A model generated the notes under the pieces. It saw only the letters and a list, made by a program, of their open reading frames with translations. It made no database searches and was not told the DNA's origin. From JBGTKH01 sp041744735 (GTDB taxonomy: Bacteria; Planctomycetota; Planctomycetia; Pirellulales; Pirellulaceae), in assembly GCA_041744735.1 (NCBI GenBank), contig JBGTKH010000700.1:1-6910 (forward strand): a stretch of 6,910 bases of DNA, given 5' to 3'. Position numbers and translations under genes: made by a program. This document shows, one piece after another, positions 1 to 4,835 of the stretch (the first letter of the stretch is position 1; every line of letters begins with the position of its first letter).

Positions 1-1
1 G

Positions 2-502
2 AAACGCCGCGCGCCACCCGTGCCGGCAGAGTCGTCTGGTGAAGAGACGAAGCCGGCCGGCGAGACCGCTGCCGACCGCGTGTTGATCGTCGGCTTCGGC
101 CCGGCTGGGCAACGAGTGGCCGAAGGGCTAATGCAGCGCTACGAGAAACAAATGACGGTGCTGGATATGAACAAAGACAACATCACCGTCGCGCGGAATT
201 ACGGATTGGTCGGGCATCTGGGTGACGCGACCCAGACCGACGTACTGGAACACGCCGGCATTCACTTGGCGCGGGTCGTGGTCATCGCGTTGCCCGACCA
301 TCGGACGACTCGCGAGTTGATTTATCTGATCCGCGACTTAGCTCCCACCGCGCACATCATCGCCCGCTGCCGCTATCACGTGCGGCACTGGGAATTACTG
401 ATGGCCGGCGCTTACGAGGTGGTCGACGAAGAAGACCAAGTCGGCCGCCGCCTGGCCGCCGAAGTCCGCCAACTGCTCGGCGACGTGCCGGACGGTTTGT
501 GA
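2..502 (+). CDS. RCK/TrkA-N domain, C-terminal part of a cation antiporter or K+ channel (5' partial)
   Basis: The reading frame is open to the left edge of the window (first codon at base 2), so the true start probably lies outside; a GTG at 20 is the first in-frame start seen but has no convincing Shine-Dalgarno. After a hydrophilic linker rich in Glu, Ala and Pro comes a Rossmann fold: VLIVGFGPAGQRVA carries the GxGxxG dinucleotide-binding loop, and VLDMNK carries the acidic residue expected at the end of the second strand. GHLGDATQTDVLEHAGI and VVIALPDHRTTRELI are typical TrkA-N/RCK_N segments. These domains sit on the cytoplasmic side of KefB-type CPA2 cation:proton antiporters or K+ channels and gate transport in response to bound nucleotide. 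No RCK_C domain follows; the protein ends about 20 residues after the fold. The membrane part is not visible, so antiporter versus channel is undecided. The gene converges on clpX. Confidence 0.8.
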   Translation, partial: KRRAPPVPAESSGEETKPAGETAADRVLIVGFGPAGQRVAEGLMQRYEKQMTVLDMNKDNITVARNYGLVGHLGDATQTDVLEHAGIHLARVVVIALPDHRTTRELIYLIRDLAPTAHIIARCRYHVRHWELLMAGAYEVVDEEDQVGRRLAAEVRQLLGDVPDGL

Positions 503-524
503 GCTTTGTCGGAGAAGAGGATTT

Positions 525-550
525 GCAAAATCATAGAGGGCAAAATCATA
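525..550. repeat. Short direct repeat GCAAAATCATA, two copies 15 bp apart
   Basis: The 11-mer GCAAAATCATA occurs at 525-535 and again at 540-550, immediately before the terminator stem. It lies in the 115-bp gap between two convergent genes. It could be simple slippage; no function can be assigned. Confidence 0.5.
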
Positions 551-588
551 AAAAGGCCCGCGGCCGATTTGTCCGGCTGCGGGCTTTT
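551..588. terminator. Bidirectional intrinsic terminator between convergent genes
   Basis: The left arm GCCCGCGGCCG (556-566) pairs with CGGCTGCGGGC (574-584): 11 bp with one G-T wobble and a 7-nt loop. The stem is flanked by AAAA on the left (551-554) and TTTT on the right (585-588), so it reads as a stem plus U tract on both strands. It sits 49 bp after the RCK gene stop and 30 bp after the clpX stop, and fits termination of both. Confidence 0.85.
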
Positions 589-617
589 GGAATCAGGAGA
601 GCGAAAGCGGTGACGGA

Positions 618-1910
618 TTACGCCGTCTTTGTTTTCGGCGGTTCAGTCGCGATGGGGAACAGTTTTTCTTTACCTTCGACGACGCCTTTGCTGATCACGT
701 AACGGCCGCCTTGCGCTTGATCGGGCAGTTCGTACATGATGTCCAGCATCGCTTCTTCGATGATCGAACGCAGACCGCGGCAGCCGGTGCCTTTGACCAA
801 GGCACGCTGGGAGATGGCGTGCAGGGCGTCGTCGGTGAATGTGATCTGGCTGTTCTCCATCTCGAACAGCGTTTGATACTGCTTGACCAACGCATTCTTG
901 GGCTCGGTCAGCACCTGCATCAAACCGGCCTCGTCCAGCGGCGTCAGCGCGGAGACAACCGGCAAGCGGCCGATTAACTCGGGGATCAGGCCGAAATGCA
1001 AAATGTCGTCGCTGGTCACTTGCGGCAGCAGTTCCGTCAAGGCCCGATCGTCCTTGATGCCCGACGCTTGTCCGAAGCCGATCGTGCGTTTGCCCAACCG
1101 CTTGCGAATGATGTCCTCGATGCCCACAAACGTGCCGCCGCAGATGAACAGAATGTTCGTGGTGTCCATCTGGATGTACTGTTGCTCGGGATGCTTGCGG
1201 CCGCCTTGCGGAGGCACGTTGGCGACGGTGCCTTCGAGCATCTTCAACAACGCCTGCTGCACGCCTTCGCCGGACACGTCGCGCGTGATCGACACGTTGT
1301 GGCTGGTCTTGCCGATCTTGTCGATCTCGTCGATGTACAGCACTCCGCGCTGAGCCGCTTCGAGATCGAAGTCAGCCGCATGCAGCAGCTTCAACAGCAG
1401 GTTCTCGACGTCCTCGCCTACGTAACCCGCTTCGGTCAGTGTCGTCGCGTCGCCGATGGCGAACGGCACATTCAAAACACGAGCCAGCGTGCGGGCCAAC
1501 AGCGTCTTGCCCGAACCGGTCGGCCCGAGCAGCAGAATGTTCGACTTGTCGATCTCGACATTCGAACCCTCCCAGCCCAGCGACAACCGCTTGTAGTGAT
1601 TGTGCACGGCCACGGCCAGCACGCGCTTGGCGTGTGTCTGGGCGATCACGTATTCGTCAAGCTGGGCGACGATCTCGCGCGGCGTGGGGATCTTAGTGAA
1701 CAGTTGCTTGGTGCTGCCGCGGCGTCGCTGTTCCTGTTCCAGAATCGACTGGCACAGATCGATGCACTCGCCACAGATGTAAACGTCGCCGGGTCCTTCG
1801 ACCAACGGACCGACGTCGCGATAGCTTTTACGACAGAAGGAGCAGAAGGCGTTTTTCTTCGTCGTGCTGCTACCTCGGCGACCGCCGCCCATGTCCTTAC
1901 CTGCGGGCAT
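618..1910 (-). CDS. clpX: ATP-dependent Clp protease ATP-binding subunit ClpX
   Basis: This 430-aa protein matches the usual ClpX length. ClpX is a cytoplasmic hexameric AAA+ unfoldase that recognises tagged proteins and threads them into ClpP. An N-terminal zinc-binding domain has C23, C26, C46 and C49 (CSFC and CGEC). The AAA+ core shows Walker A GPTGSGKT (129-136), pore loop GYVG (162-165), Walker B LYIDEID (191-197), the RKH loop (238-240), the ClpP-docking IGFG loop (277-280), an arginine-finger segment IGRLPV (R315) and sensor 2 GCRGLR (376-381). All key residues are present, so it should be active and able to dock ClpP. The frame extends upstream to 2063, but the ATG at 1910 is chosen because AAAGGAG lies 6 nt before it and because the extra 51 residues resemble no ClpX sequence. 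clpP is not adjacent here, unlike the common clpP-clpX arrangement. No clear promoter was seen in the 189-bp gap upstream; co-transcription with the small membrane gene is possible. Confidence 0.97.
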   Translation of the reverse strand: MPAGKDMGGGRRGSSTTKKNAFCSFCRKSYRDVGPLVEGPGDVYICGECIDLCQSILEQEQRRRGSTKQLFTKIPTPREIVAQLDEYVIAQTHAKRVLAVAVHNHYKRLSLGWEGSNVEIDKSNILLLGPTGSGKTLLARTLARVLNVPFAIGDATTLTEAGYVGEDVENLLLKLLHAADFDLEAAQRGVLYIDEIDKIGKTSHNVSITRDVSGEGVQQALLKMLEGTVANVPPQGGRKHPEQQYIQMDTTNILFICGGTFVGIEDIIRKRLGKRTIGFGQASGIKDDRALTELLPQVTSDDILHFGLIPELIGRLPVVSALTPLDEAGLMQVLTEPKNALVKQYQTLFEMENSQITFTDDALHAISQRALVKGTGCRGLRSIIEEAMLDIMYELPDQAQGGRYVISKGVVEGKEKLFPIATEPPKTKTA

Positions 1911-1916
1911 GAATAA

Positions 1917-1923
1917 CTCCTTT
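1917..1923 (-). promoter_or_regulatory. clpX ribosome binding site
   Basis: On the minus strand AAAGGAG is followed by 6 nt and then ATG at 1910. This strong Shine-Dalgarno decides the start of clpX against longer readings of the frame. Confidence 0.8.
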
Positions 1924-2099
1924 CGATGGCCAAGCCCGTGGGTGCATCCCTGTCCGCAATCGAGCTGTGAATCTACGTTACTACGTCTGGTATAGTCCCG
2001 ATGTTGATCGGCCGCCAAGGCCGATTTGCTTGCGAGTGGTTGGGCGCGGCGGCATAGTCGCAACTTGGGGCACGCCCGGTGCGACCGTTGCCGCTGAAT

Positions 2100-2363
2100 C
2101 TAACCCGTGTCACCGGTATCCTTTATCTCGTCTTGTAACCGCTCGCCGAGCATTGTCTTTATAGTTCGGTATTCTGTCTCGCTGATGTCACCCTGCTCGC
2201 GAAGTTCTCGAAAATTCGTGAGCAAATCATTGGCCGTAGTCTGGTCGTCGCCGGTCTGACCGCGAAACCTTCGCACGACGTAGTACCCTATCGTCGAAAG
2301 AATCGCTAACGCAGCCAGCATCATTACGGCCTGAGCCTGCGTCGTGAAGAGAATATCCAGCAT
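2100..2363 (-). CDS. Small single-pass membrane protein with SHOCT-like C-terminal motif
   Basis: This is an 87-aa protein. Residues about 12-30 (AVMMLAALAILSTIGYYVV) form one hydrophobic helix followed by the basic RRFR, which suggests a short N-terminus outside and the tail in the cytoplasm. A polar linker (35-46) leads to LLTNFRELREQGDISETEYR (47-66), which resembles the short SHOCT or bSH-like module: a helix, a turn with G-[DE]-I, then a second helix with EYR. Such tails are common at the end of small bacterial membrane proteins and are thought to mediate oligomerisation; the specific role is unknown. No strong Shine-Dalgarno precedes the ATG at 2363. In-frame Met codons at residues 14 and 15 fall inside the helix and are less likely starts. 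The gene is on the clpX strand, 189 bp upstream of it. No enzymatic function can be inferred. Confidence 0.72.
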   Translation of the reverse strand: MLDILFTTQAQAVMMLAALAILSTIGYYVVRRFRGQTGDDQTTANDLLTNFRELREQGDISETEYRTIKTMLGERLQDEIKDTGDTG

Positions 2364-2380
2364 GACTGAAGACCGGACAG

Positions 2381-2404
2381 GACGGAACGGGACGGAACGG
2401 GACG
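2381..2404. repeat. 10-bp tandem repeat GACGGAACGG (2.4 copies)
   Basis: GACGGAACGG at 2381-2390 is repeated exactly at 2391-2400 and followed by GACG. It lies in the probable 5' leader of the small membrane protein gene, about 18 bp before its ATG. It may be a slippage-prone tract; no function is evident. Confidence 0.7.
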
Positions 2405-2431
2405 CCGGGCTGATATCGGCCCGTGCGGGTT

Positions 2432-2460
2432 ATTATGCACATTTGGCACCGCCGCGTCCA
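2432..2460 (-). promoter_or_regulatory. Possible sigma70-like promoter for the small membrane protein gene
   Basis: Read on the minus strand, TGGACG (2460-2455, 4 of 6 to TTGACA), a 17-bp spacer and CATAAT (2437-2432, 5 of 6 to TATAAT) would start transcription near 2425, about 60 nt before the ATG at 2363. This is a consensus match only, and planctomycete promoters are not well defined. Confidence 0.4.
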
Positions 2461-2522
2461 GAATTCCTCACCCTCCGGGCTTAAATCGTGCCCCGCCAGC
2501 AATTTACACAGGCGACAAAAGT

Positions 2523-2544
2523 GGACAAGTTTGTCCAGTTGTCC
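2523..2544. promoter_or_regulatory. GGACAA dyad plus a third half-site, possible operator
   Basis: GGACAA-GT-TTGTCC at 2523-2536 is a perfect 6-bp dyad, and a further TTGTCC follows at 2539-2544 after 2 nt. Dyads of this size can be repressor sites. It directly abuts the 33-bp inverted repeat and lies between divergent genes. No regulator is identified. Confidence 0.3.
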
Positions 2545-2641
2545 GGGCTCAGACGTACAGATTTCAAATTTGACGGGAAGAGTGGTGAAAGGAATCGTTC
2601 GACGGTGACCCGTCAAATTTGAAATCTGTACGTCTGAGCCC
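2545..2641. repeat. Perfect 33-bp inverted repeat with 31-bp spacer (97-bp element)
   Basis: The left arm 2545-2577 starts GGGCTCAGACG and ends TTTGACGGG. The right arm 2609-2641 is its exact reverse complement, starting CCCGTCAAATTTG and ending GTCTGAGCCC. All 33 positions pair, and the match stops sharply at both ends. Each arm contains the 10-bp palindrome TCAAATTTGA. The 31-bp centre has no start-to-stop frame of note. No convincing target-site duplication is seen (left flank ends TTGTCC, right flank begins TGATTC) and no U tract follows. It could be a MITE-like non-autonomous element, a cruciform or a long RNA hairpin. It sits between the divergent small membrane gene and the aldolase. 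Confidence 0.9.
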
Positions 2642-2683
2642 TGATTCGACACGCGGCCTTACCGTTCGTTGACAGACCGCCGA

Positions 2684-2717
2684 GCCGGCGCTAGGTTGAA
2701 CAACCGTAGCCGCCGGT
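2684..2717. repeat. Bulged GC-rich hairpin, repeat-like
   Basis: CCGGCG-CTA-GGTTG (2685-2698) pairs with CAACC-TAG-CGCCGG (2701-2716), with single unpaired bases G2706 and C2710 and a tight AA centre. A G-T pair (2684/2717) can close the base. There is no U tract after it, so it is not a standard terminator. The GCCGGCGCTAG core resembles palindromes scattered in planctomycete intergenic DNA; that link rests on recall and is unchecked. Confidence 0.55.
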
Positions 2718-2783
2718 AAATTCCGTCCGTGGGCTCAACCAAGGATACGCGAGCGGGCGAAAAACGGTTCAACCATTCCGTCG

Positions 2784-2944
2784 CCTAACTCGCGCCGAAC
2801 TTTCGTAGTTCGGATTTTGTAGACGTTACACCAATTCGTAGCCGAACTCGTGAGAGTTCGGACTTTGTCCAATTCGTAGCCGAACTCGTGAGAGTTCGGA
2901 CTTCGTCGATCGCAGACCACCGAAGTCTTACGACTTCGGCTACG
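2784..2944. repeat. REP-like cluster: tandem 38-bp GTAG-hairpin units plus one inverted unit
   Basis: Two 38-bp units in tandem (2831-2868 and 2869-2906) differ at one base (TTT versus TTC near the end). Each carries GTAG (2838-2841; 2876-2879) directly before a hairpin with stem CCGAACTC, loop GTGA and stem GAGTTCGG. A diverged copy at 2784-2820 keeps the stem CCGAACT/AGTTCGG with loop TTCGT. An inverted copy ends the cluster: on the minus strand from 2943 it reads GTAG, CCGAAGTC, GTAA, GACTTCGG. The stem base pair C-G of the direct copies is G-C in the inverted copy, a compensatory change. A GTAG tetranucleotide at the foot of a palindrome, with head-to-head arrangement, is the hallmark of REP/BIME elements. 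They lie directly before the aldolase gene. Confidence 0.85.
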
Positions 2945-2976
2945 TGTGAAATTGACATGCCGCTGAGGAAACTTTG

Positions 2977-3627
2977 ATGAGCAAATCCGACGATCTCTCT
3001 CGCGTTCTTCGCTCCGGCATTGTGGCCGTGATCCGGGCGTCGAGCGGCGAGCTGCTCACTGATGTGGCCGAAGCCCTGTTGGCCGGCGGTGTCGAAGTGA
3101 TGGAAGTCACGTTTACCGTGCCGGGCGCCGTGCGAGTGCTCGAGCGCGTGGCCGATCGATTGGGCAGCCGAGTATTGCTGGGAGCCGGCACGGTGCTCGA
3201 CGCAGAAACGGCTCGCATCGCGCTGCTGTCCGGCGCCGAGTTCATCGTTTCGCCGTCAACAAACGTGGACGTGATTCGCCTCTGCCGCCGCTACGACAAA
3301 CTGGTCATGCCCGGCGCACTGACGCCCACGGAAGTCGTCACCGCTTGGGAAGCGGGCGCAGACATCGTCAAGATCTTCCCGTCCGACATTACCGGCCCGC
3401 CGTATCTGAGGGCGCTGCACGGTCCGCTGCCACAAGTGCGGCTGATGCCCACGGGCGGCGTGAACCTGGAATCGGCCGCCGCATTCCTGCGTGCCGGTGC
3501 CTGCGCACTGGGAGTCGGCGGTTCGCTCGTCGAGTCCAAAGCGGTCGAAGCCGGCGACATGGCACGTATCGAATCGCTGGCCAAACAGTTTGTGCGGATC
3601 GTACAAGAAACGAGATCGAACGCGTAG
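2977..3627 (+). CDS. eda: 2-dehydro-3-deoxyphosphogluconate / 4-hydroxy-2-oxoglutarate aldolase (KDPG/KHG aldolase)
   Basis: This 216-aa cytoplasmic class I aldolase matches the family length. It would cleave KDPG to pyruvate and glyceraldehyde 3-phosphate (Entner-Doudoroff or uronate catabolism), or KHG to pyruvate and glyoxylate. A TIM-barrel pattern is visible: GIVAVIR (14-20), MEVTF with catalytic Glu43, GAGTV (69-73), SPSTN (92-96), PGALTPTE (112-119), VKIFP with the Schiff-base Lys132, the phosphate-binding PTGGV (158-162) and GVGGSL (179-184). The ATG at 2977 is chosen because GAGGAA (2965-2970) is 6 nt upstream; a TTG one codon earlier is less likely. The frame ends in SNA and a TAG that belongs to a REP-like repeat, so the last residues may have been altered by repeat insertion. 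No other sugar-acid gene is adjacent, so the exact substrate (KDPG, KHG or a galactonate analogue) is undecided. Confidence 0.93.
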   Translation: MSKSDDLSRVLRSGIVAVIRASSGELLTDVAEALLAGGVEVMEVTFTVPGAVRVLERVADRLGSRVLLGAGTVLDAETARIALLSGAEFIVSPSTNVDVIRLCRRYDKLVMPGALTPTEVVTAWEAGADIVKIFPSDITGPPYLRALHGPLPQVRLMPTGGVNLESAAAFLRAGACALGVGGSLVESKAVEAGDMARIESLAKQFVRIVQETRSNA

Positions 3628-3697
3628 CTGAACTCGTAAGAGTTCAGTGATCCCAGAGACATCCGAAGTCTTGCTACGTTTTGCGACTTCAGCTACG
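3623..3697. repeat. REP-like inverted pair downstream of the aldolase
   Basis: The direct unit at 3624-3647 reads GTAG, CTGAACTC, loop GTAA, GAGTTCAG; its TAG (3625-3627) is the aldolase stop codon. The inverted unit is read on the minus strand from 3696 to 3663: GTAG, CTGAAGTC, a 14-nt loop, GACTTCGG. That loop holds GCAA twice around AACGTA, as if a GCAA tetraloop had gained 10 nt. Compared with the upstream cluster, stem column 2 changes from C-G to T-A in the direct copy and to a T-G wobble in the inverted copy, so pairing is kept. The hairpins may also attenuate readthrough from the aldolase into the next gene, but there is no clean U tract. Confidence 0.85.
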
Positions 3698-3716
3698 TAA
3701 TGAAAAGTGTGCTGAC

Positions 3717-4631
3717 ATGCCGTTTCTATTCACTTGCCCACACTGTAGCGCTCAAACCGAAATCGAAGACCGATACGCCGGACAAAGCGGCCCTTGCTAT
3801 TCGTGCGGAAAAACCGTGACGGTCCCGCTTCCGGCGTCTGTCGCCTACGGGCCGGCGCGAACGGCAACAAGCGGCGGCGGATCGGCGACTGGTGTGTTAT
3901 TGGTGCTGGTGTTAGCGGGCGTGCTCGGCGGCGTCGCGGTGATCGGCATTCTGATCGCGCTGTTGATTCCCGCCGCCTCGTCGGCCCGCACCGCAGCCAC
4001 TCGCACTGCGTGCATGAACAATCTGAAACAGATCAGCCTGGCGATGGAGATGTACCAACAGAAATATGGCAGCTATCCGCCCGCCTACATCGCCGACGAA
4101 AAAGGGAAGCCGATGCACAGTTGGCGCGTGCTGTTGCTGCCGCACATGGGCTACGATTGGCTGTACCAACAATACGATTTCACACAGCCCTGGGACAGCC
4201 CGCAAAACATCAACCTCTCATTCCAAATGCCACCCGAGTTCGCCTGCCCAGATGACCTCGATGCGGCGATTCAGTACGAGACCAGCTACATGGTCGTAGT
4301 CGGCCGCGGCACGATGTTTCCCGGCGCGAAGAGCACGTCGATTGCCGACATCACCGACGGCCTGTCGAACACAATCATGGTCGTCGAGGTGCCGGCGTCC
4401 GGCGTCAGTTGGCTCGAGCCGAAGGACCTCGACGTTCAGCAACTCACTTTTCAAGTCAACGGCGCGTCGGGCAACGACATCGGCAGCCATCACCCCGGCG
4501 GCGCCAACGTGCTGATGGCCGACGGCGCCACCAAATTCGTACGTGACACGCTCCCCGCCCAATACCTCGAGTCCCTCCTAACCGCCGCCGGCAGCGAACC
4601 CATCACCAGCGCCGTCTTAGACAACTACTAA
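3717..4631 (+). CDS. DUF1559-like protein with N-terminal zinc ribbon and one membrane helix
   Basis: This is a 304-aa protein. The N-terminus is a zinc ribbon with CPHC (7-10) and CYSC (27-30). A Gly/Ser/Ala linker leads to a membrane helix of about residues 59-86 that ends in IGILIALLIPA. This is followed by RTACMNNLKQISLAMEMY and later SWRVLLLPHMG, DITDGLSNTIMVVE (211-224) and HPGGANVLMADG (259-270), which fits the H-X9-DG signature. These are features of the planctomycete-expanded DUF1559 family of pilin-like proteins, normally led by a prepilin GFTLVE signal. Here that signal is missing and a zinc ribbon takes its place, so cleavage by prepilin peptidase is not expected; it is probably membrane-anchored with its C-terminal domain outside. 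The ATG at 3717 has only a weak upstream purine stretch (GAAAAG). Its function is unknown; assembly with pseudopilins is possible but unproven. Confidence 0.85.
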   Translation: MPFLFTCPHCSAQTEIEDRYAGQSGPCYSCGKTVTVPLPASVAYGPARTATSGGGSATGVLLVLVLAGVLGGVAVIGILIALLIPAASSARTAATRTACMNNLKQISLAMEMYQQKYGSYPPAYIADEKGKPMHSWRVLLLPHMGYDWLYQQYDFTQPWDSPQNINLSFQMPPEFACPDDLDAAIQYETSYMVVVGRGTMFPGAKSTSIADITDGLSNTIMVVEVPASGVSWLEPKDLDVQQLTFQVNGASGNDIGSHHPGGANVLMADGATKFVRDTLPAQYLESLLTAAGSEPITSAVLDNY

Positions 4632-4654
4632 TTTGGAGTGCGCCAATGTGGAGT

Positions 4655-4676
4655 GCGGCGACTCGTCGCCGCTTTT
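4655..4676 (+). terminator. Hairpin plus T tract after the DUF1559-like gene, probable terminator
   Basis: GCGGCGA (4655-4661), loop CTCG, TCGCCGC (4666-4672), then TTTT (4673-4676). The 7-bp GC-rich perfect stem with a short T run lies 24 bp after the stop codon and can act as an intrinsic terminator. The surrounding GGAGTGCGGCGACTCGTCGC phrase has the look of a dispersed planctomycete repeat, so it may be a repeat recruited as terminator. Confidence 0.6.
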
Positions 4677-4720
4677 AGATTTTAAGAGGCTTCGGCCCGC
4701 TACCTTTCTCGCCCTCCGCC

Positions 4721-4748
4721 CCCTCGTAACCCGACGCGTAAGCGAGGG
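4721..4748. repeat. Palindromic repeat with CCCTCG/CGAGGG arms (VTRRVSEG-type)
   Basis: CCCTCG (4721-4726) and CGAGGG (4743-4748) are perfect inverted arms around a 16-bp centre, TAACCCGACGCGTAAG. In one plus-strand frame the region reads LVTRRVSEG, a peptide that recurs in spurious planctomycete gene predictions from a widespread intergenic repeat (recalled, not searched). It is treated as a non-coding repeat. Confidence 0.6.
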
Positions 4749-4800
4749 CTTTCGCCCGTTCCGCGTTCCAGCTCACGTCAAAAAAATCGTTCCCAAACGC

Positions 4801-4828
4801 TTGACAGCCCAATCTCAGCCGTTATCCT
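4801..4828 (+). promoter_or_regulatory. Possible sigma70-like promoter for the pseudopilin operon
   Basis: TTGACA (4801-4806) is a perfect -35 match. After a 16-bp spacer comes TATCCT (4823-4828), 4 of 6 to the -10 consensus. A start near 4835 would give a 5' leader of about 360 nt before the first pseudopilin. No better promoter was seen closer to the gene. Confidence 0.4.
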
Positions 4829-4835
4829 AGTGGCT

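Noticed and set aside
499..702. Small plus-strand frame after the RCK gene
   Set aside because: It runs through the bidirectional terminator and the antisense 3' end of clpX, with no recognisable protein features.
996..1916. Long 306-codon plus-strand frame antisense to clpX
   Set aside because: It is a mirror of the GC-rich clpX coding sequence; the composition is Gln/Arg/Val-rich with no domain, and clpX is certain on the other strand.
1911..2063. N-terminal extension of clpX by 51 residues
   Set aside because: The extension has no ClpX similarity, and a strong Shine-Dalgarno precedes the ATG at 1910.
2227..2652. 141-codon minus-strand frame across the inverted repeat
   Set aside because: It reads through both arms of the 33-bp repeat, the 10-bp tandem repeat and part of the small membrane gene in another frame; there is no ribosome site or domain.
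2669..2697. TTGACA-N17-TAGGTT as a promoter for the aldolase
   Set aside because: The -35 and spacing are good, but the -10 matches only 3 of 6 and falls inside the bulged hairpin, about 280 bp before the gene.
2784..2944. CRISPR-like array in the 38-bp tandem repeats
   Set aside because: The copies are directly adjacent with no unique spacers, and each is a GTAG-headed hairpin; there are no cas genes.
2952..2957. TTGACA just before the aldolase start
   Set aside because: It lies 19 bp before the ATG and next to the ribosome binding site, leaving no room for a -10 box and leader.
3681..3716. Upstream TTG start for the DUF1559-like protein, adding 12 residues
   Set aside because: The added codons come from the REP-like hairpin; the zinc ribbon starts naturally at the ATG at 3717.
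4633..4830. 65-codon plus-strand frame containing VTRRVSEG
   Set aside because: The frame is built from two palindromic repeats, and this peptide is a known artefact of such repeats; no ribosome site.
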